Shown: piece by piece, positions 10,325 to 21,232 of the stretch
Numbering within the stretch: position 1 is the first letter of the stretch
How the letters are laid out: each line of letters begins with the position of its first letter
NCBI RefSeq assembly: GCF_947172395.1
Contig: NC_069086.1
Location: 16,009,572-16,073,571, forward strand
Direction of reading: 5' to 3'
Source of the DNA: Bicyclus anynana
Lineage: Eukaryota; Arthropoda; Insecta; Lepidoptera; Nymphalidae
DNA: 64,000 bases
Position numbers and translations under genes: made by a program
The notes under the pieces: generated by a model
What the model saw: the letters and a program-made list of their open reading frames with translations, nothing else
What the model was told of the DNA's origin: nothing
The model's database searches: none

Positions 10325-11080
10325 GATATAGTTATAGAAGAAAATACCTTTGACGAAGGCTGGTTAGACTCTTTCTTTCATTCATTGTATCCTCGAAGTT
10401 AACGAACCATTCAGTTACATTTACGAGGGTCCAGCAATGAATGACGCGGCGCGAATGAAATGGCCCATTGAAAAATGAGTCTAACCTTTTATGTCGGTCT
10501 TGGAATGGCCCCTAATAAGAAATCGTCGAGCTAGGTGTATTATATTGTGTAATTTTAGTAGTAAGCTTGACTATTGTTAAGTTCTCTAGTAAAATTATAC
10601 CTGAAAGAATCTATAATATCAACTTACAAAACCTCGATGTTGTATCCTTTTTAAATTATAAGGTATGGTTTAAATTCAAGTAAGCTTCGTTAACGACTAT
10701 ATTTCTTAGAGTAGGGTATAGGGTATAGGGTAGGGGTAGGGTAAGGTGTAGATTGGGAGCAGATTATGAATGGAAATGGGAAAGGAATAAATACAAAAAT
10801 TTATACGTAATGTGACGTAATAATAATCAGGAGCATAATAAAAGGCGCCTGGCACTAATTTTTTAGACATAAAATTTATACCTACCAGTTATAGAAGAAA
10901 ATAACTGTAATGAAGGCTTTCTTTCTTTCGTATCCTCGAAGTTAACGAACCATTCTGTTGCATTTACGAGGGTCCAGCAGAGGGAATGGGAAATGAATAA
11001 ACACAAAAATTCAGAAGTAATATGACGTAAAAATTCAGACGTAAATCAGGAGTACAATAAAAGGCGCAAATTTTTTTAGA
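10325..11080. repeat. Local duplicated blocks about 550 bp apart
   Basis: Block 10327-10436 (GTTATAGAAGAAAATA, CGAAGTTAACGAACCATTC, TTTACGAGGGTCCAGCA) recurs at 10884-10978. Block 10767-10860 (GGGAAAGGAATAAATACAAA, AGGAGCATAATAAAAGGCGC) recurs at 10983-11068. A short TAGGG-rich patch lies at 10712-10745. Confidence 0.85.
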
Positions 11081-11455
11081 CACATGGTCTCTAACGCAAT
11101 TTGATTTACATTGCGTTAGATTGCACGAACGCAATCACATACGAATAATGCGGTTTTCATTTCATTCAGGTTAACGTAAACAAATATTTACGAATTCGAC
11201 TATAGATGCTTTAGCCTACACCGCAGAATTGATGGTTGATTTATTAAAGCGCTGTATCAAATTCGGCTTTCGAGTGCGCTAATTGAAAATGGAATTCATT
11301 AACGATCATTAGTTATACCACGTTCCGGCTGACCTGATTAATTATAACTATTAGTCAAAATAGATATATTTAGTGCAAGTTAACCATATTAATCAAGTGG
11401 TTCTCAATTATGAGGTTGCAGATCACAATGTTCTGAGTTCGATTCATGCGTTGGT
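11081..11455. other. Arrestin intron 2, anonymous part
   Basis: Contains TTGCGTTAGA-type short inverted words near 11090-11130. Nothing else seen. Confidence 0.4.
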
Positions 11456-11800
11456 TATGAAATTATTATCAATAACAGCCGATGGACGTCCACTGCTGGA
11501 TTTAGGCCTCTTATTTAGACTTCCAAGCACCACTGTCTCTAGCCGCCACCATCCAGCGGCTCCCTGCAACCCGCTTGATGTCTTCAGTCCACCAACACTG
11601 CGCTTTCCTGCCGCTTCTCGTGCGGGGTCGCCATTCCAGCACCTTGGGACCCTAAAGCCAACGTCCATCTGCTCTTCCAACCATATGCCCTGCCCATTAC
11701 CACTTAAGCTTCGTTATTCGTTGAGCTATGTCAGTGACTTTGGTTCCTCTGCGGATCTCCTCATTTCTGAGTCGATCACGCAGAGAAACTCCAAATCAGA
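11456..11800 (-). mobile_element. RTE-type LINE 3' end fragment
   Basis: The reverse strand matches the pol C-terminus of the 49386 copy: the GCATCCAGCGG-type words for the RWMQ motif region, CGGGGTCGCCATTCCAGCAC, and GCGGATCTCCTCATTTCTGA. Several indels. Confidence 0.9.
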
Positions 11801-12049
11801 TTATGATAAAGCAATCACAATCTCCATCATTATTTCTGATATTTCTACATTTCTCGATGACGACTCCTGTTTTCCATTTCCATTTCAAACTAGGTATAGG
11901 TGTTAAACCCAATATCTCTCCAATATACTGGAACACAGAAATGCTCATTGGAGGTAGACACATTGAATAAAGCTTTTATGAAAGTGTTCAACCGACATCG
12001 AAGACTTAACTCTGCCTTAAAAACCCCTATTTCTAAAGATACGAATATG

Positions 12050-12420
12050 TTAGCATTGCATGGATTCACCGTGCGGGTGCCGGGTCCATCGCGTGATAGA
12101 GAGAAAAACTCCGAGCAGAGTCCCGAACTTGTGACTACAGGATGTAGGGTTAAGGAATTCCTTGACGATCGATCAACACAACTCGTTCTCTACTCGTGTT
12201 GTTCTCCGTGCCTAGCAAAATTTGGTAAGATCATATTAGAGAAGCTTTGGATACTCTTTCTAATATAGAACTAGCTGCATTTCTAGTGAGGGAAAGGTCT
12301 TTAAGCAAGTTATAGAGAGATTTTGCTGGTAATCCTCTCGCACCTACTTCTACGGCGTACAGACTAACTACATAGCCATTTATAGTTAGTGACCTAACAA
12401 ATGGTCATAATATTTATTCA
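12050..12420 (-). mobile_element. Retroelement pol remnant, family A
   Basis: The reverse strand holds the end of the family A frame (YAVEVGARG region near 12350, then CTTGCTTAAAGACC), followed by AAGGAATTCCTTAACCCTAC and GTGCCGGGTCCATCG, as in the copies at 41104 and 54508. Confidence 0.8.
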
Positions 12421-12835
12421 CGTTTATACTGTGGTCCTTCGGAATTAAACCACATAGTAAAGTTCATAAAATATATATTTTTCTATAAATACAAGAGTAA
12501 GTGGTTGTCTGTTAGGCAAATACATTTCCAACCTCGAACGATATTTTCTCGACCCCTTCAAATATTAAATGAAATGTAAATAACAGGTATTAGACGCAAT
12601 TTATGGCACATGAACTTGGCTAGCCTCCTTCTGGCCAAGGTCGTATTAAATCTTTTAGTTCTGGCAAAAGCTCAGCTTCATTTTACGATACCTAACGTAA
12701 GTAACTCAAATGCACTATAACTAAAATGAGTCATGCGAATTGTTTCGCTACACAAAACTGAGGAATGGGTTTCTCTGCTCTCTGCACAAATACTGTACAA
12801 ACTTTAATTATTATTCATGATTACAACCTCATAAC
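12421..12835. other. Arrestin intron 2, anonymous part
   Basis: Nothing recognised. Confidence 0.4.
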
Positions 12836-13105
12836 AGCACGAGTGTCCTCTAGGAATGAGAGGGGTTAGGCTAATAGTCCACCACGCTGGCCCAATGCGG
12901 ATTGGCAGACTTCACACACCTAGAGAATTAATCTCAGGTATGTAGGTTTCCTCACGATGTTTTCCCTCACTGTTTGAGACACGTGATATTATATTTCTTA
13001 AAATGCACACAACTGAAAAGTTGGAGGTGCAATCCTGGATTGGGTTCGTACCCACACCCTCCGGAATCGGAGGCAGAGGATATAACCAATGGGCTATCAC
13101 TCACC
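12836..13105 (-). mobile_element. SINE-2
   Basis: Reverse-oriented copy from the GAATGAGAGGGGTTAGGC 3' region to the head (AGGCAGAGGATATAACCAAT). The tail end is lost. Confidence 0.9.
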
Positions 13106-13864
13106 GTTCACTGCTCAAGCTATTCTCCCCTTCTCCCCGCGTATCCAAAGTAACCCATAAAGAATTACAAAACAAGAAATATGGACGACCGAACTCTACA
13201 AGAATATTAACGCCGACCGTACGGCGAGCTCTTTATATTGCCAGTCGTTCCCGCCCGATCGCTACCCTTCTCTAACTCCCTACACTTTATGGAAACCGCA
13301 CCACCTAGCGTCGGCACGAGCCAACACGAGATCAAACGACGTCATATCCGTCTCAGACTACTATTTCCTACAATATATTGTAATTTATTGCGTTACTAAA
13401 AATATATTTGGCCTTAATTAACTTATGTAGAAGAGATCAGTGTTAATCTTTAATACGGATTAATTAAGTATTCAGTTTGTTCCTGTAAAGTAAAGCAACA
13501 TTCATTAAGATTTTCGCCGATGTTTTTCCTCGTCGTCCTTTGAACTTGTCTACTGTGGAAATCTGTACATAATTTTATGAAACATGATATATTTTTGTTT
13601 CAATTTCCTTTTACAGATCTTTTCAACAAGATAGCACTCTGCCAAGACAAGCTTCAAAAGTATAAATATACATAGAATGATATATGTATATAATATATAT
13701 GTTGTGCCAAATATGACATGTAGTGGTGTTGCAATGTTTGTACTAGGTACTTTCGGTTTAGACTTGCCTAAGTGGTCTGGGTATCAGGCACTACAATAGT
13801 GTTAAGCTGTAAAATGTGGCACAACTTTTTTAAATAAATGATTTTTCTTTCTTCCTTTCTATCA
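13106..13864. other. Arrestin intron 2, anonymous part
   Basis: 13106-13330 is locally GC-richer. No exon, RNA or repeat recognised. Confidence 0.4.
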
Positions 13865-14040
13865 CTAGCGGACGCCATCGACTTCGTTTGCGAGAAAATC
13901 GATACTAAGCTTTCATCGCAGGCGACCATTTTTGAAGATATCATTAAATTGTGGACTTTTTGTAGATCTATGAAAGAGAAATATTCCACAATGTACAGTT
14001 TTTTACACCTCCAAGGGATTATACAGTGTTTTCGATGAAA
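13865..14040 (-). mobile_element. Helitron 3' end remnant
   Basis: ACTAGCGGACGCCATCGACT is the reverse complement of the Helitron terminus (hairpin then CTAGT). The interior is diverged. Confidence 0.6.
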
Positions 14041-14689
14041 GTTTTCAGACAGCTTGACCTTTTATGACAAATCATACAATCACAGATTTTAGTTAGTAAT
14101 ATTTTAATAAAGGTTTCTGACTTTCGATAAATACATACTCGTAATTTGTCATGATATGTAATAACTTTAAATAGTTTAAAAAACTAAAAAAACACGCTTT
14201 TAGCGCGCGCTAAAAATTACAAATATTGAATTTAATTCAGGTGACTATTTTTTTTCGTATTCCTGACAGCAAACCCTTTCATTTGATATCCATAACATGG
14301 GAGTCGATTTCAAACAGCCACCTTGGGAAGGCCGCCATATTGGATTTGTAATGAGGTTTCTTAGCTAGTCATGTATTGTCATCAGAATTCAGAGCGTATG
14401 CAAAATTTCATCCAAATCGAAGACCAGTAAGTGAGTCAAATTAAAATCCCAAGATTTTCTTAGATACATAGTACATTAATGAAGCTAATATAAAGCGTGT
14501 AAAAATCTTAACCAATTATTTATTATATATTATACCGAAACCTCAATCCCCATGATGACTATCTATTAGTGATAGCCGCATGAAAGGCAGTAGTCTTTGA
14601 AGATATTTCGAACAGATAGACCGTAGAATATCTTACGCTAACGCCCGGAACTTTGTTTGAGTATAGTACTTTATAGATTTAAAAAGGTA
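14041..14689. other. Intronic stretch with a probable old dispersed repeat
   Basis: 14230-14440 (CCTTTCATTTGATATCC, AAATTTCATCCAAATCG) has the look of a decayed dispersed repeat. No second copy in this window is clear enough to classify it. Confidence 0.35.
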
Positions 14690-15052
14690 TCCTAATAGTA
14701 TTATAAACGCGAAAGTTTGTATGGATGTTTGGGTGTTTGTTTGGATGTTTGTTACTCTTTTTATCGCCTCTACTACTATAGCGATTTGGTTGAAATTTGT
14801 AATGGAAATAGATTTTGCTCTGGATTAACACGTAGGCTACTTTTATCCCGAAAAAATTATGGTTTCCCGAGATTTGCTGATGATTTTGATGATATGCATG
14901 AATACTGAACTGAATGAGCTGAAATTTGCTATTGAGATATAATATAGCATGGATTAACAAATAGGCTACTTTTATCCCGGAAAAATATATAGTTCCTGAG
15001 GGATTTGTGAAAAACTAAATTCCACGCGGACGAAGTCGCGGGCGTCCGCTAG
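14690..15052 (+). mobile_element. Non-autonomous Helitron, 363 bp, intact ends
   Basis: Starts TC and ends CTAG before T, with the 3' hairpin GCGGACG..CGTCCGC just before CTAG, as in Helitrons. The GGATTAACA..TAGGCTACTTTTATCCCG module occurs twice inside, a composite structure shared with the copies at 21233 and 29943. No Rep/helicase frame. Confidence 0.9.
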
Positions 15053-15194
15053 TCTGTTATAAAACAAGAGTAAAATAACTGCAACCCATTGTAATTTATA
15101 GCTCTCCGTCTTTTGTTATTCTCTCGTATTTTAGATAGCACAGTTTGTAAAATATTTGTTTGTTCCAGGTTAGATATGCCTAATATAATTTAAA

Positions 15195-15422
15195 TAGCTC
15201 CAACTTTTCAGTTGTGTGCATTTTAAGAAATTAAATATCACGTGTCTCAATCGGTGAAGGAAAACATCGTGAGGAAACCTACATTCCAGAGAATTATCTT
15301 AATTCTCTGCGTGTGTGAAGTCTGCCAATCCGCATTGGGCCAGCGTGGTGGACTATTGGCCTTAACCCTCTCTTTCTGAGAGGAGACTCGAGCTCAGCAG
15401 TGAGCCGAATATGGGTTGATGA
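15195..15422 (+). mobile_element. SINE-2, 5'-truncated
   Basis: Begins at CTCCAACTTTTCAGTTGTGT and runs to GAATATGGGTTGATGA. Confidence 0.92.
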
Positions 15423-15924
15423 CGCCAGTCGGTTAAAAATATCAATATTAAAAAAATAGTTTGCATTAGTTTGCACTCGGTCAAACAATATAGAAAGGCT
15501 TAGCAATGAAAAACTATAAATTGCCCTCGGCCCTCGCTTTGAATGCCGTCAAATGAATTGGTTTTGAAAATTGCTTTTCAACTGTCACGCCTTTTTGCTG
15601 AATATAAAACACCAGCCATGGCACATATTGCATTTTACAATGAAAAATACAAAATTGATTAGAAATTCAAATATTTAATTATTCACCTAAACGTTATAGT
15701 TCATTGAATTTAGACATCACAGTTCAAAATACTCAACACCATTATTACAATGCTGAGATTCGCAACTCGATAAAATCGTTATTCTTTAATTAGCAAATTA
15801 AATTAGCATTTACGTTCATTTCAATATTATTCGAATTTTGAAGCTATAAGACTTTCAGTAGCCAGAGCTTAAAAAGGATTTACTACAAATAAAAGACAAA
15901 TTAACTTCGTCAAAGCAGCAAAAT
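15423..15924. other. Arrestin intron 2, anonymous AT-rich part
   Basis: No feature recognised. Confidence 0.4.
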
Positions 15925-16072
15925 GGCCATGTGGTTAGTTCGTACGCCGTAGAAGTAGGCGCGAGAGGATCTTGGTTTTGTGGGGCAAGAAGTGGTAAAT
16001 AGGAAAGATGAGAAAAAACATACATACAGCTGAACATAAAACCTCCTCCTTTTTGGAAGTCAGTTAAAAATT
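15925..16072 (+). mobile_element. Family A fragment joined to an AAGTCGGTTAA-type repeat end
   Basis: TACGCCGTAGAAGTAGGCGC codes the YAVEVGA motif of family A. 16018-16068 (ACATACATACAGC, CTCCTCCTTTTTGGAAGTC) matches a terminal repeat also at 46240-46295 and, in part, 44395 and 54290. Confidence 0.6.
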
Positions 16073-16791
16073 ATCACCCTCCCTAGTACCGCTTGCCCTT
16101 TCCTTAGACAAGGGGCTGGACATCCTTTGGTTCAGCGTTTCTGTAATGTTTGCTCAAACTCTGGTGATCTGTTGATCACTCGGTTAATCACTTCCACTTG
16201 GTTGGACACTGTATCTACGTAGTAATCGTGGTACGCACTTCTGTAGCACCAAGTGCAACTGCATCCCTCCTATCCGAGGTGTGTATTTATAGGTTACATA
16301 CAAGCAGAATTGATGAGTTTGACGAAATCAGCACGAAAGAGTCAAAAGAAAACATTCGTCCGAACACTAGCAGTGATCCAACAGACGACGACTAGGAAGA
16401 TAAACCATGTTACGGAATTCTACAAAAGTCAAATATAGTTCCAAATGAAGAAAAACATCGATGACACCTCATATACAGAAAGCAGCGCTAACCAAAAGAC
16501 AGAAGAGCCTCCCAATGCGCCTGAAAAAAAACTAACAGACCTCGCCGCTGATTTAGCATTGTTGCTTTAATACATTTTTTTATGAATTAGCAACTGTATA
16601 TAAAATTATAGCCAGTAAAAGAATTTTGTTATTTTACAAAAATATTTCATAAGTATTTCATAGTAGGCTAGTCTGCTGACAGCCTAGATAAGACTGTTGA
16701 CATATGCAACAGTTTCCATAAAGATGAAGTTGCTAGCGGATTCTGTTTAAAAACATCCAGTCACTCAGCACTTGCACTGCCTTGAACTAAC
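16073..16791. other. Arrestin intron 2, anonymous part next to exon 2
   Basis: No repeat or exon recognised. Confidence 0.4.
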
Positions 16792-16956
16792 CTGAAAGTC
16801 AAAGTGACTTGTCCGAACAGCTTCTTATTCTCCAAGCTGTCAGTGTCGACGTGCAACACGCCCTGGATCTTGTCGATGCAGCCATTCTCCACCACGAGGT
16901 CGCGCGACGCCAGGTACAGTGTCAGCTTGTTGTTCGGCGATGACTTCTTGAACACC
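16792..16956 (-). CDS. Arrestin exon 2 (N-domain start)
   Basis: Acceptor ATAACTTGTACAG precedes 16956 and donor GTTAGT follows 16792. It encodes 54 residues beginning VFKKSSPNNKLTLYLASRD and ending GQVTLTF, with a final AG completed by exon 3 to give the Arg of FRYGRE. It holds the first beta strands of the arrestin N-domain, the KK pair for receptor phosphate binding, and the RD of the polar core. Exon length (165 nt) and phase agree with both neighbours, and the frame is uninterrupted, which argues against a pseudogene. Confidence 0.95.
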
Positions 16957-16974
16957 CTGTACAAGTTATAATGA

Positions 16975-17230
16975 TGAGTACTGATAGCCCAGTGAATATG
17001 ACTTCTGCCTTGGATTGAATTGTTCAATTTAGAATTTAATATTTTCTAAATTACCTCAAACGGTGAAGGAAAAACATCGTGAGGAAACCTGCATACCAGA
17101 GAATTTTCTGAATGTGTGAAGTCTGCTTATTCGCATTGGGCCAGCTTGGTGGACTATTGACCTAACTCTTCTCATTCTGAAAGGAGACTCGAGCTCAGCA
17201 GTGAGCCGAATATGTGTTGATAATGATAAA
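16975..17230 (+). mobile_element. SINE-2 with deleted B-box region
   Basis: Head TGATAGCCCAGTGAATATGA, then a deletion, then AACGGTGAAGGAAAAACATC to GTGTTGATAATGATA. Inserted between arrestin exons 1 and 2. Confidence 0.9.
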
Positions 17231-17454
17231 ATTGGCTCACGTCTGTTTTGGTGGTAGACATAGGTCGTTGCTAGTTTGCTACTGGTTTAAGTTGCCTAGC
17301 TAAATCGTGACCAAACAATAAAATTATTAAATTTTTAACTGATAATTATTTTTCAACTTCCCTCATCTGTTATTAAAAAAAAATCTTTCACTAGCTAAAC
17401 AATATAACAAACAGAACTGAAAACACATAGGTTGCCTTCTCTAAAGATGATATT

Positions 17455-17615
17455 TCTAATATTCTCGTACCATATCGGCATTTAGCGGATTTAACGTTCC
17501 GGTACTGTGCCTGAAGAAACTGTCAGAGATGTGGGTAGAATAAATTTCTATACCAAGTAAGCCCGCCTCCATCTCTTCGTCACTTAACACCAGGTGAGCA
17601 GTCAAGGTTAACTTT
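17455..17615 (+). mobile_element. SINE-1, diverged fragment
   Basis: Keeps the order of SINE-1 words (AACGTTCCGGTAC, AAGTAAGCCCGCCTCC, CACCAGGTGAG) with many changes and short deletions. Lies in the first coding intron. Confidence 0.75.
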
Positions 17616-17715
17616 ATCTAACAGTACTGTTGATAATCTGTTTTTGTTGATAATGTGTTTTTTAATTGAATAAATAAAAAAAAATTAAGCCTGCTAAGTA
17701 TATAATGTCACTCAC

Positions 17716-17769
17716 CGTTGCGAATTAAGTGCACTGTCTGTAGTCATTTCGGCGTCCGAAGACGATTTT
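17716..17769 (-). CDS. Arrestin exon 1 (start codon exon)
   Basis: Minus strand: acceptor TTTTGTTACAG ends at 17770 and donor GTGAGT starts at 17715. The ATG at 17747-17745 opens MTTDSALNSQ and the exon ends with CG, which joins G of exon 2 to make Arg before VFKK. The ATG was chosen because it sits 11 codons before the conserved strand, much as in other arrestins. The 22 nt upstream of it are open in frame (KSSSDAE), so a longer N-terminus from an earlier exon cannot be excluded. The preceding acceptor shows at least one upstream exon exists. Confidence 0.85.
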
Positions 17770-17911
17770 CTGTAACAAAATAGAACTACTTAGCATCTCA
17801 TAATTATTTTAAATGGAATAATAATAGCAAATCTACACAAGTAATAAATTAGTAGCTGCCACTATCTAAGGCTAAAATTTGTTAACGAGACAATATATAA
17901 ACTTCTCTTTT

Positions 17912-18118
17912 TCTACTAATATTATTAACGCGAAAGTTTGTATGGTTGTATGTTTGTTTCTCTTTGACGCGATTTGGCTGAAATTTGGAATGGATAGACG
18001 GCTGAAATAGATTTTGCTCTGGAACGGAAAAAGATCTTCATCCCGGAAAAATCCATGGTACCCGCGGGATTTGTGAAAAACTGAATTCCACGCCGACGAA
18101 GTCGCGGGTGTCCGCTAG
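17912..18118 (+). mobile_element. Non-autonomous Helitron, about 207 bp
   Basis: TCTACTAATATTATTAACGC start and CTAG end with GACGAAGTCGCGGGTGTCC, lacking the internal doubling of the 14690 copy. Lies just upstream of arrestin exon 1. Confidence 0.88.
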
Positions 18119-18379
18119 TAAACTAATATAGAATATCAATAAAAGATGTTTAGTCCCATTTATTTTTAAGAAACCTTGAAAAAAGTGATATTCAATTGGA
18201 TACTGCATCATTGGATACCATGATGCAGTAGTTCTGTCTTGTATGTGGTTTTTGATCGAATACCCGAAAAAGCCATGAAATTAAGCTATCCACATAATAT
18301 TTCACTTCAAAGGTAGACCCTTAAGGGATGCCGCTATGTGGTAAAGTTGACGCACCGTAAAACAGACCCTTTCTGGTAA

Positions 18380-18900
18380 TATATTAGATGGGAGTAAACA
18401 TATTTTAGTTTATTCCGGCAAAGGCTGCCATCAGGGGTGAGTTAAACTTCCGGAATTATTTCGTAGAGAACTTTTTCCCACTATAATGGCGGTTTCCCAT
18501 CGATAGCTTATTACCCGACTGCGTCAGAAGGTGGGTAATGTTTTAGAGCGTATGTATGTGTGTATGTTTGTATATATGTATGTGCATTTCTTTGGCACGC
18601 CCAAACAGCTGGACGGATTTTGACATATGAGGTGTCAATGAGTTTGTCAGAACTGTGGTAGTGACATAGGCTATATACATTTTCAAAATGGCGCCCGTAA
18701 ATGAAAAAGAGGTGGGGGGTGGGTAGGTTTTTTTTACCTTAGCCTAACCCCATTATTTCATTTGACACCCATATTGGGTGTCAAATGAAAGGTCGTAAAA
18801 AGACTATTTCTTTCTAAAATGTCTAAAAAGAAGGCAGCGCCTTCAAACTGATCAGAAGGTAGCACAATGTTATTTATCGCTTATTAGTTTAGTAGGTATA
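18380..18900. repeat. Probable old dispersed repeat with a palindrome
   Basis: Contains the inverted repeat TTTCATTTGACACCC..GGGTGTCAAATGAAA (18756-18790, 5-nt centre). 18830-18880 resembles 1800-1855. Class not determined. Confidence 0.45.
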
Positions 18901-19552
18901 TATATTATTTTATTTAAAAAAAAATTAAGTTTTTATGTGGACACCACAACACAAACATACTTTAAAACCAACAAAGGCATTGTTGGCAACTATTGTTTAA
19001 TAGTCATCTTTCCTAGGCAACCTTCAGTTCAATTCATAGCCTTTATTACTTCTTAAAACGTTAACTTTTACATATCCAAGCAACTAGATATAGGTAAAGT
19101 ATTATAAAATATAATAAATAGTCTAATAAATCAAAATCTCGTGTACCACGGTGTTTATGGTCATTTTCCTCCGAAACAGCATTACGGTTTTTACTGATTT
19201 TATTTGTATAGTTCTTATGTAAGTAAGATATGTGACCCATAAAGTATGTATCACCCTTCACTTCAAACCACACATTTCATATTTAATCGCGGTTTCAGTA
19301 TTTTTCTACGAATTGAATTTATATAGGACGACTTCGTTTGCCTGGTCAGATATTTAGAATATCACACTTATTTAGAACCTTACGTTGATTAAAACTAAAA
19401 AAATTAAATAGTAGATTTGATTACAATGTTAATAAATTAGTTTGCTAAATAAATATGTTAAACCTCTATTTATGACTTGGATTTCGGTTCCAAAAAAAGC
19501 TATGCACACTTAATTACAGAGCCAAAGTATTTTTTTTATACAAAACTATCCG
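18901..19552. other. Anonymous AT-rich stretch
   Basis: No gene or repeat recognised. Confidence 0.4.
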
Positions 19553-19762
19553 ACATCCCGCGGTTTCACACGCGTAGTTCCCTTTCCTGTGATGATAAAA
19601 TAATCTATATAAAAGATAAAATGTGAGGATAAAATATAGCCTACGACATTCACAGGTTGCTTTAAGGTGTAAAAGAATTTTCAAAATCGGTTCAGTAGAT
19701 TCAGAGATACCCCCTACAACAACAAAAGCTTTACCTCTTTATAATATTAATATAGATAAAGA
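19553..19762 (-). mobile_element. Helitron, B subfamily, decayed
   Basis: The reverse complement runs from TATTAATATTATAAAGAGGT, through the ACTGAACCGATTTTGAAAAT region, to a GTGTGAAACCGCGGGATGTC end. The terminal CTAG is lost. Confidence 0.7.
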
Positions 19763-20073
19763 TGAGTCGCTTAGCGTAGCATTCTCTTAGCATATCTAGT
19801 GGAAGGCCGCCCTAAGAGCAAACAGTTTCCCACATCCCCGAAAAGTTGGGATAATATTATCTACGGGGAATTTTCGCAATAAAAAAGATCTTGTAATAAA
19901 AAACGCAGACGTAAATGAAGTTGGTGCGTAAAGTTTTTGGAATTAAAAGTCTTTTAATCAAAGAGAGCGCCAAAGAGCTTTGGCCGAGTTTTGTTTATTA
20001 GTTTTCTTTTTAGCTTACTTATAATTTTAATATCTTATTAACTAACGGGCAGAAACGACTTCCTTCGCGTAGA

Positions 20074-20513
20074 ATAGGGATGATGACAGTTATTTAAATT
20101 GTATATAAATTAGGAGTATGCTAATAGCAAAGCAATTTTGTAAAAGTAACAGGATATCTACGATCATTACTTTAGGAGCTACAGGGATTTAAAGGTTCAG
20201 ATCTGCGGAACTGCCACGGATCCAGAGAAACGTCCCATACAAAATGGTTCGAATTAATGACGACGTAGGTACATAATGATCGTTAGATTTGTATGAGCGT
20301 TTAAACTAAATCACCAATATCTTGTTATTTGTGCGTTTATGTTTATAGTTCATGTATTGAAAATGTAAGGAACACATTTAATGTAAGGAAGCTAAAACTA
20401 TGTATGAATTTTCATCTAATCACGTTAAAAGATTTTTAATAAATATAAATGAGTTAACATTGACCTTATTTACCCGAACGTATTATAAAAATCAATATAT
20501 TCGAACCTAGTCA
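20074..20513 (+). mobile_element. Unclassified TIR element R430, copy 1
   Basis: About 440 bp with ends GGGATGATGAC and GTCATCACCCC, an inverted pair. Interior words GCTACAGGGATTTAAAGG, GGTACATAATGATCGTTAGA and TGTAAGGAAGCTAAA are shared in order with 34973-35428 and, inverted, 38345-38715. No coding capacity. Confidence 0.75.
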
Positions 20514-20559
20514 TCACCCCCATGTAAATTAATTATCACAAGCTCTTGTTGTTCCTTTA

Positions 20560-20915
20560 TGCGGCGTATGGTGGACCGATTTAGCTGAAATTTGTAATGG
20601 CTATAGATTATACCCTGTATTAACACAAAGACAAGTTCTTATTCTGGAAAAAATCATGGTTCCCACGGTATTGCGAAAAATTGTTACCACCCTACCGACA
20701 AAGACGTACCGCCAAGCGATTTAGCATTCCGGTACGATGTCGTGTAGAAACCGAAAGGAGTGTGGATTTTCGTCCGCCTCCTAACAAGTAAGCCCGCTTC
20801 CATCTTAGGTTGCATCATCACTTACCACCAGGTGAGATTGTAATCAAGGGCTAACTTTTAAGAATAAAAAAAAAAAAAAATTCAATTTCACGCGGAGTCA
20901 CGGGCTTTCGCTAGT
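20560..20915 (+). mobile_element. Helitron interrupted by a SINE-1
   Basis: The left part (ATTTAGCTGAAATTTGTAAT, ATGGTTCCCACGGTATTG) and right part (TTCACGCGGAGTCACGGG..CGCTAGT) make one Helitron split at 20684-20880. Confidence 0.82.
20684..20882 (+). mobile_element. SINE-1, 5'-truncated, inside a Helitron
   Basis: Starts TTACCACCCTACCGACAAAG and ends in a long A run. AAAAATT on both sides is a likely target duplication. Confidence 0.85.
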
Positions 20916-21162
20916 AAAAATATAGTTGACATATTCCACAAATAACGAGACAGGCGGCTATTATAAAGTCAGCACAATAGTGTGCTTCCGTCCTAAGACC
21001 CTTCCGGACCCTTCAAGAGCAGAGCCTATAAAATTGTGTACGTGAGCGAACAATAAAATAAATACCTATTTCTTAACGTACTTCAATACTTTGACCGTTA
21101 TTAAAAAAAGAGTTTTTGAGTATAGCTAAAAATATATCTCGATTAAGTACTCTTTACTTAGG

Positions 21163-21217
21163 ATCTCGAACCCTCTCCGGAATTAGAGGCAGAGGTCATA
21201 TCCACTGGGCTATCACG
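21163..21217 (-). mobile_element. SINE-2 head fragment
   Basis: The reverse complement of 21170-21217 gives GTGATAGCCCAGTGGATATG, with the tRNA-like B box near 21170. Confidence 0.8.
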
Positions 21218-21232
21218 TATCTGAATATCCTA

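Larger units (their letters stand above)
6464..17747 (-). other. Arrestin-family gene, 5' part (gene model of five coding exons)
   Basis: Arrestins are cytosolic adaptors that bind phosphorylated, activated G-protein-coupled receptors and stop or redirect signalling. Five minus-strand exons splice in frame with GT/AG borders to give about 207 residues from ATG at 17747. Seen in the product: VFKKSSPNNK (residues 12-21, with the lysine pair that contacts receptor phosphates), RD at 29-30 (polar-core aspartate position), the finger-loop motif RYGREDEEVMGLKF starting at residue 66, an AFPFHLEL strand, and SRRNTVRMGIR with the phosphate-sensor arginine at about 170. Family members are about 360-470 residues, so the C-domain is missing here, probably beyond the window edge. 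Introns are about 0.8, 7.0, 1.9 and 1.0 kb and full of SINE, RTE and Helitron copies. The sequence is clearly arrestin but not typical of the visual Arr1 or Arr2 classes; a beta-arrestin-like or divergent insect arrestin is the best guess, and the orthologue is not assigned. Confidence 0.93.

Noticed and set aside
11373..11906. 177-codon plus-strand open frame
   Set aside because: Antisense of an RTE pol tail; the plus-strand translation is a shadow.
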